From assembly GCA_028023455.1 (NCBI GenBank), contig JAQFVV010012476.1:3905555-3969554 (forward strand): a stretch of 64,000 nt of DNA, read 5' to 3'. This stretch comes from Epiperipatus broadwayi. Lineage: Eukaryota > Onychophora > Udeonychophora > Euonychophora > Peripatidae. A program made the translations under genes and the position numbers. Positions 58,403 through 64,000 of the stretch are shown here, in pieces. The notes beneath the pieces are model-generated. The model was not told the DNA's origin. It searched no databases and saw only the letters and a program-made list of their open reading frames with translations. The number at the start of each line of letters is the position of its first letter. Positions within the stretch are counted from its first letter, which is position 1.

Positions 58403-58463
58403 TTGTCCCCATCCCCAGACTGGTTTTGACCTATGGGTCTCTTCAGTGAGGAGTTGGGATATT
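58403..58463 (-). ncRNA. Hammerhead ribozyme relic (HHR-C unit 2)
   Basis: Core CUGAAGA and stem II are intact, but GAAA has become AAAA, which should abolish activity. Confidence 0.7.
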
Positions 58464-58799
58464 AGATTCAAAAAACCAACTCAAGCTAAGCATTTATCTA
58501 AAAGATAATTCTCGAGAAGGAGATCTAAATCTTTAGACATCTGCATGTCTTTGAAGTCCGCTCTCCAACTGAAAAAATTATATGGGCCTGAACTTAATTC
58601 AGATACTCCATATATTAATAGGCTTAGCCATTTAATTTAGCTAAAGCCCAACAGCAAAATAATAATAGTAATAATAAAAAGTCAGATAATTTTTTCAGTT
58701 GGAGAAGTGACTTTAAAGACATGCAGATGTCTAAAGGTTTAGATCTTCTTGAGAAATATCTTTTAGATAAATGCTTAACTTGAATTGGTTTTTGAATCT

Positions 58800-58862
58800 A
58801 ATGTCCCAACTCCTCACCGAAGAGACCCATAGGTCGAAACCGGTCTGGTGATGGGGACAATC
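58800..58862 (+). ncRNA. Hammerhead ribozyme relic (HHR-C unit 3)
   Basis: Stem I, stem II, GAAA and GUC are intact, but the core reads CCGAAGA, losing the invariant U4. Confidence 0.7.
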
Positions 58863-59219
58863 TAAGATAAAGATGATTTGAATGCCTTCACTTGTAGTAG
58901 CTTTATCATAAATAAAAAAAAGCTTGTTTAGAGTGTTAGCATGCTCTTAAGTTTACATATTGGTAATTGCAAGCTATATATAAGTCATGTGACATCTGAC
59001 TTTTTATTATTACTATTATTATTTTGCTGTTGGGGCTTTGGCTAAATTAAATGGCTAAGCCTATTAATATATGGGAGTATCTGAATTAAGTTCAGGCCCA
59101 TATAATTTTTTCAGTTGGAGATCTGACTTCAAAGACATGCAGATGTCTAAAGTTTTAGATCTTATTCTTGAGAATTATCTTTTAGATAAATGCTTAGCTT
59201 GAGTTGGTTTTTTGAATAT

Positions 59220-59282
59220 AATGTCCCAACTCCTCACTGAAGAGACCCATAGGTCGAAAGCAGTCTGGAGATGGGGACAATC
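59220..59282 (+). ncRNA. Hammerhead ribozyme motif (HHR-C unit 4)
   Basis: Core CUGAAGA, stem II GACC/GGUC, GAAA and the GUC site are intact. The first stem III pair after A is changed (G-CA-G), leaving only the A-U pair. Confidence 0.65.
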
Positions 59283-59389
59283 TAAGATAAAGATGATTTG
59301 AATGCCTTCTCTAGTAGTAGCATTTATCATTAAAAAAAACTTGTTTAGAGCATTAGCATGCTCTTAAGTTTATATATATGTATATATAT

Positions 59390-62275
59390 TGTAACGGGCA
59401 CATATGTATGTTACATTATTTTTTATTAGTAAACATAAAAAAAAAAAAAGTTCGCCAATAAAAATTTCTTTTTTAAGAATTAAAAACTGAAAATTAAAAA
59501 ATCATCTTAAACTTGCATATATATAAAATCGCACAGATAAATAATTATTAAAATAAAACTTTATTAAAAAAAAGACTAGTTTAAAACTAAATCTTAAAAA
59601 GATTTAGAGATAAAAATATATCTTTAATTTTGGAAAACACATTAAGTAATCAGAAAATGGAAATGATTATTTTAATTAGTAAATTAGCCTTGGGCATTTA
59701 TATGTATAAACAGCGGTCAGATAGGAGAGAAAAACAGAGGAATTGGATCTCAGCGAAAGGACCATCACATCGATGACGTAATGTCAATTCAATCCACAAA
59801 ATTAATATAAAAGGACAAGTTTGAAAATTATTGATTAATTATTTACGATGTGACAGATATGTGTTAGTGTGGAAGTGAAGGAGAATGGATTGAAAAGACG
59901 CACTCTTCAATCCCTTCAGTTTTGCCAAAGAAAGAAAGAGAAATAAACTATCGTTTTCTACATTGAGGACCAACTAAACTAAAAAACCTCCGAATGAATA
60001 AATAAAACAACGGCTAAATGGATACCAATCTTTTTAGGATGGCATGGGAAGTCACATTCAAATGGCAAGGAACATATAAAGAAACTGTTTAAAAATCCGT
60101 AAGAACTTTATAATTTATGAACATTAAATTAAAAACTTTCCATATATAAAAATACAAATAGAATCCTATCTGACCAACGTAAATTAATATTAACCTTTTA
60201 ACCGCTAATTATATTATTGGTTGTATGAGGTAAAAATCAAATCTTTTAATTGGCCAACTCACAAACTGAAGACAAAGCCTATTGTTAAAACATATTCGCC
60301 TATAATATTAAATTCAACTCAGATACGTTTATAAAAAGTATATTATTAATTTTTCAGGTTATGAAGAGAACGAAAGTTCTTTCAAAAATAAATTGCTATT
60401 TATTTATTCTAAAATATTCAATTTCGGCAACATAAAAGCTATAATATAAACAAAAAGGTCAACTTTTACGTTATAGAAAAGTAAATATTTCTTTTTACTA
60501 ATTCTTCAATATTTTTACAAAAATCTTCGATATTTTTCGAAAATAATTTTGTTTTTTTAGTATTCTCTCTGAAAATAATTTTAATTTCTCAAAATATACT
60601 TTTATAATACTTTAAAATCATATTCGAAATGAAAATCTCAGCGTTTTTCTTTATTTTCTTTGATCAGGCGGTTTCTTTGTTCTTTCCAGCCAATCAGAAT
60701 GTCTTTTTCAGCTGAGAGCTTGCTAAAAACCAATCACAAATAATGTTCTTTCTTTGTTTAGGTTTAAATGCGTTTTTTTTATTTTTTACTTGTAAAATAA
60801 GTCGGAAGAGGGCACCATCTTACAGAATTTTTAAAAACCTCTTCAAAACCTATCGAACGAATTTTTTAGCATAAGAATCGGTTGAGTTAGAGTGACGTCA
60901 GATGTCTACGAGGAGCCTCGTAAAAAACAGTCTTTTGGTTAATAATGTTATTTGATTTATTTTTTTTTATTTAAAATCATTTCCATTTATTTATTTTTTG
61001 TTCTTTAAGTTTTATTATGATTTCTGTTTTCCGTTAAGTTAAATTATATAAATGTTAAACTTAAGTCGGGCGTGAATGGCTGTATAGATTTGTAAAGTTA
61101 TATTAGGGGAGGGTAATCTTAGGTTATTTGTGTCATTGTTAAATTGGGTCAATGGATTGGATATATTGATGTAGTTAGTAGATGTAGTCAGAGATTCACT
61201 ACTGGAAGAATCATTTATATATACACCGCACTCACCCGTTTGCCTATGGAAGGAATTATAAGATGGAGAACGCAGTTCCTTTCTATGGAGTTTTTTTATT
61301 GTTCTTCTCATTAGATAGATGTAATATTCCTATCTGATGAGAGTCAATGTCTTCTCTCAATCTTTTTGGTGCTGCCATATTCCATATTACATTGAATACA
61401 TCGATATATCAGATGAATTGATGCCAGTTTGACTGCAAATTTTAGCCTAAGGTTAAATAGGGATATAATATTTTATTTTCAAATTCAAATCTATGTAGTC
61501 TATTCATACTCGACCCTAAATAAAAATGCATTAAATTTAAGTTGTTTATAGTTGCTTGCATGGATTGGTTATCGGTTAAGTATGTTTTGGGTTTTCATAT
61601 TTGATCAAAATATATAGACATTCGATAAATAATGATACCTTACGGTGAGTATCTATAATGTATTTATTCGGATGTCTTTTAAGTTATTGGTGACAATGCA
61701 AGTATCTTATGATGAATACTATTGGGTTACTTATAAATTTCCCTCTGCAATTGTCGGTATCAATGATTTTATATTTTGATCGTTTATGTTTATTTTGAAA
61801 TGTTTTTCACCGTTGTAATCTATGTAACCGATCTATACTCAACATTTTAAAACAAACTTTTATAAACTCCTCTGTGCGAACTTATAAAAAATTAAAATGT
61901 AAAGTTGTAAAAATTAAAATGTAAATTAAAATCAAAGTTAAAAATATAAGTTAAATTTTAAAAGGTAAACTGATACTAAAATAATTTTAAATCTTATATA
62001 TGTGCGTTAATAAATGCTTGTATGTTAATTACTGGCAGTGGCTTATTAAATTCTTTTTTTATATACTCTTAGATTATATTATTTAATCTCTGCTATTCCA
62101 CTGAGCTAGTGACATGGGCTAACGGCCGGATATCAAAATATATAAATAAAATTAAAAAAATTTTTTTTACTTACATATCTGCCTACTTTATAAATTTTTC
62201 TAGGTTCAAATGCCTAGATATTGCCCTGTAGTGCAGATCACGTTACGTAAGTCTATATTCTCCGGATTGTTATAA
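59390..62275 (+). mobile_element. Dispersed element R, copy 2
   Basis: It starts TGTAACGGG with a mirrored GTTACA (59410-59415), has a TATA-box-like AATATAAAAGG near 59806, and inverted inner arms (ATCGCACAGAT 59528 with CTGTGCGA 61873; ATGGAAATGATT 59657 with AATCATTTCCAT 60977). Block B (61058-61512) precedes block A (about 61533-61850), the reverse of copy 1. The tail 61960-62275 has the same TCTAGG/CCTAGA hairpin (62199-62218). On the minus strand near 62088-62116 a CTAGCTCAGTGGAATAGCAG stretch looks like a tRNA A box. The extra 0.85 kb relative to copy 1 lies mostly in 59960-60950. The 90-codon minus frame at 61039-61311 lies in block B and is not conserved in copy 1. Confidence 0.6.
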
Positions 62276-62337
62276 TATATATAACATAATATTTCATGGC
62301 CATAAAGTTTTGATATTTAATACTTACACACATATGT

Positions 62338-62692
62338 AAATCCATAGGCATAATACTATCTGGGGAAAATGGACAAAGAATAACCAATATCTAATGATAA
62401 TCATAGGCATGATACTATCTGGAAAAAATGGACAAAGGATAACCAACACCAAATGATAATCATAGATATAATACTATCTGGGGAAAATGAACAAAGAACA
62501 ATCAACACTTAATGATAATCATAGGCATAATACTACCTGGGAAAATGAACAAAGAATAACCAATGCCTAATTATAATCATAGGCATAATGTTATCAGGGG
62601 GAAATGAACAAAGAATAATAAACACCTAATGATAATCATAGGCATAATACTATCTGGGAAAAATGGATGAAGAATAACCAACACCTAATGAT
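62338..62692. repeat. 59-bp minisatellite, six units
   Basis: Units begin at about 62339, 62398, 62458, 62517, 62575 and 62634, each with AATCATAGGCATAATACTAT, an AATG(G/A)ACAAAGAATAACCAA-type middle and an AATGATAA end. It starts 60 bp beyond element R copy 2. Confidence 0.9.
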
Positions 62693-63239
62693 AATTAAAT
62701 GATAAAGAAATAGCATTTAACAGAAATAAGAATGATTTCAGTTATTGATGTTATTACTGGGTAGTTACAGGTAAAAGTCATATTTGTTTCTGTCTTGATT
62801 ATCAGTATATGTTAGCTATCATTTATAAGAAGATATGATATGGTATGTATCAATATAAACTACTTCATTTGTATATTAGTCAAAAAATATAAATAAATAA
62901 ACAATAAAAGCATTAAAATTCATAACGTTATTACATTTTACAATTTATTAGAAGCCATTTTTTTTTATCTATTGGGTGAGTCGCAACTTAATTTCTGTAG
63001 GAGCCAAAATTCATACAAATTGACATTTGAGAGTCCTAAGAATAAGATATTTCAATTTAAAGTTTTTCTAATTTCTTGATAAAGGGAATTGATGAGATTT
63101 CTGCTAAAATGCAAAAGTATCAATTACCATACCATTATCAGATGATTTTCTTAAATCCATAATTTGTCACATCTATCCTATTTTCTTTAACTTTGCAACA
63201 AAAAACTGCACAACTTTTTTAATCTGAAAGTAGTATATA

Positions 63240-63950
63240 ATGTTTTACAATATATTAACTTCAACTTGAATTTTTTATGAGACGTATCACCATCATCACT
63301 ACCAACCATTTATCAATACTCTGTAATGCTTTATCCAGTTTTTCAATTTGTAGTCTCTCTTCTCAGCATCATACAAACAAATTACTTTATTTCATCTATC
63401 AATCTCACATGTAGTCTTTTTCTAGGTTCTTTACAATCACTTAGAGTTCCATTGAGGTCTTCAACTGTTCATTTATTATCATCTCTTTTAGCAACATGCC
63501 CACACAGCTTCACTTCAGCTTCTTAATTCTTTCAATGACTCAATAATATCTGTTTATTCTGTCATCCAAGTATTTCATAACTGATCTTTTTTCCATCTCC
63601 TAACATACATATGTCCACACTTTGCTGAATGATCTGATGTCTTTATATTGCTTTTCTTTTATGAGTCAAAGTCTCAGATCTCCGTTTTCAAACACATGAA
63701 CATATTATTTTGATATCAAATTATTTCTACCAAATGTGCTTCATTCCTATTTTAATTCTATGATTCATTTGGACCATTACATTTCCATCAGTGTTAATAT
63801 TGGAACTAAGATATCTGTAATTGTTAACTTCTAATTTAGGATTATAAATTATAGACATCTTAAACAACCTCCATACTTTCCCATTCTTTTTAAATTCATA
63901 TAAATAAAGATACAATAAAAGACAAATGACCTCCAAGATGCATTTCATAC
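63240..63950 (-). pseudogene. RTE-type LINE: end of RT domain and C-terminal tail
   Basis: The minus strand reads, from high to low coordinate, EVNNYRYLSSNINTDGNV and MNHRIKIGMKH (family YLGSxITxDGxxxxEIxxRI, the end of the RT domain). After about 200 bases of decayed sequence comes the tail equivalent to RxRGRPPxRWxDE (63326-63526, antisense of the plus frame there). It is the longest RTE copy here and shows the RT-tail connection that the shorter fragments lack. Frameshifts and stops are numerous. Confidence 0.7.
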
Positions 63951-64000
63951 TGAACCAATACTCATCAGTTGGTCCAGTTTACCATCTCTCATATATATCT
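63925..64000 (-). mobile_element. HHR-B element running off the window, with intact hammerhead
   Basis: Minus strand: CCAA, core CUGAUGA (complement of 63962-63968), stem II GUAUUG-GUU-CAGUAU, GAAA, stem III AUG/CAU, cleavage after AUC, UUGG. All invariant bases are intact and the site is AUC, better than the AUA of other HHR-B copies. The rest of the element lies beyond 64000. Confidence 0.75.

Larger units (their letters stand above)
57842..59345. mobile_element. HHR-C array: two minus units and two plus units (foldback)
   Basis: Two minus-oriented units (57842-58260 and 58261-58680, period 419-420 bp) face two plus-oriented units (58687-59100 and about 59101-59345). All share AAAAAGTCAGATGTCACATG, TATATAGCTTGCAATTACC, CAGGCCCATATAATTTTTTC-like sequence, AAGACATGCAGATGTCTAAA and a hammerhead. 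An AATAATAGTAATAATAAAAA linker separates the units. Sequence divergence between units is a few percent. The right end reaches a TA run directly before element R copy 2. Confidence 0.9.

Noticed and set aside
61328-61360. CTGATGAGAGTC as a hammerhead candidate in element R
   Set aside because: There is no GAAA at the required place and no stem I pairing.
63326-63526. 66-codon plus-strand ORF
   Set aside because: It is antisense to the RTE tail on the minus strand.

Overview
This is a very AT-rich stretch of an animal (metazoan, most likely invertebrate) nuclear genome, and nearly all of it is repetitive. The reasons are eukaryotic: 5'-truncated LINE and Penelope-like fragments, tRNA-derived SINEs with target-site duplications (TSDs), a non-autonomous hAT element with an 8-bp TSD, long GATA and TA microsatellites, a polyadenylated processed pseudogene, and exon-like coding blocks ending at splice acceptors. 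A mollusc or another lophotrochozoan would fit, but the sequence alone does not fix the species. No complete host gene is visible; most long ORFs are microsatellite or repeat artefacts.

The main discovery is a set of repeat families (called here HHR-A to HHR-E, monomers about 416-460 bp) that carry recognisable type I hammerhead self-cleaving ribozyme motifs: CUGANGA, a stem II hairpin, GAAA, a very short stem III, an NUH cleavage triplet, and a two-part stem I with an internal loop. The outer stem I pairs differ between families but stay complementary. They occur as tandem arrays (23374-25168, 42195-43371, 57842-58680), as head-to-head or tail-to-tail foldbacks, and as fragments. Two insertions have clear 13-14 bp TSDs, which points to retrotransposition of multimeric RNA. 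This is the layout expected of animal retrozyme-like elements. A decayed Penelope-like element (34.4-35.1 kb) and many LINE pieces show what retrotransposition machinery has been present.

Layout: 0.85-1.85 kb coding-like relics on the minus strand; 1.98-4.02 kb dispersed element R (second copy 59.39-62.28 kb, internal blocks in permuted order); 4.0-5.1 kb palindromic MITE, processed pseudogene, RTE-type LINE end; 5.4-6.6 kb GATA arrays; 6.8-8.1 kb old duplication; 9.2-13.7 kb LINE ends, SINEs and the hAT element; 15.2-17.9 kb SINE, nested hairpins and a CpG-containing island ending in a 40-bp minisatellite; 18.6-25.2 kb HHR-A, -B and -E; 25.9-26.9 kb RT fragment and trinucleotide repeats; 27.6-33.4 kb duplications, HHR-A foldbacks, SINE, tRNA-like relic; 34.4-36.9 kb Penelope-like end, 340-bp tandem repeats, RTE ends; 38.2-45.4 kb HHR-D and HHR-A; 45.9-48.6 kb exon-like block and LINE ends; 50.0-55.0 kb HHR-A and HHR-B clusters; 55.8-59.3 kb LINE end and HHR-C; 62.3-64.0 kb minisatellite, RTE RT end and an HHR-B copy running off the window.

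The elements do not form a pathway. The likely biological link is parasitism: the short ribozyme-bearing repeats encode no protein and would depend on reverse transcriptase and endonuclease supplied in trans by autonomous elements such as Penelope-like or LINE elements.
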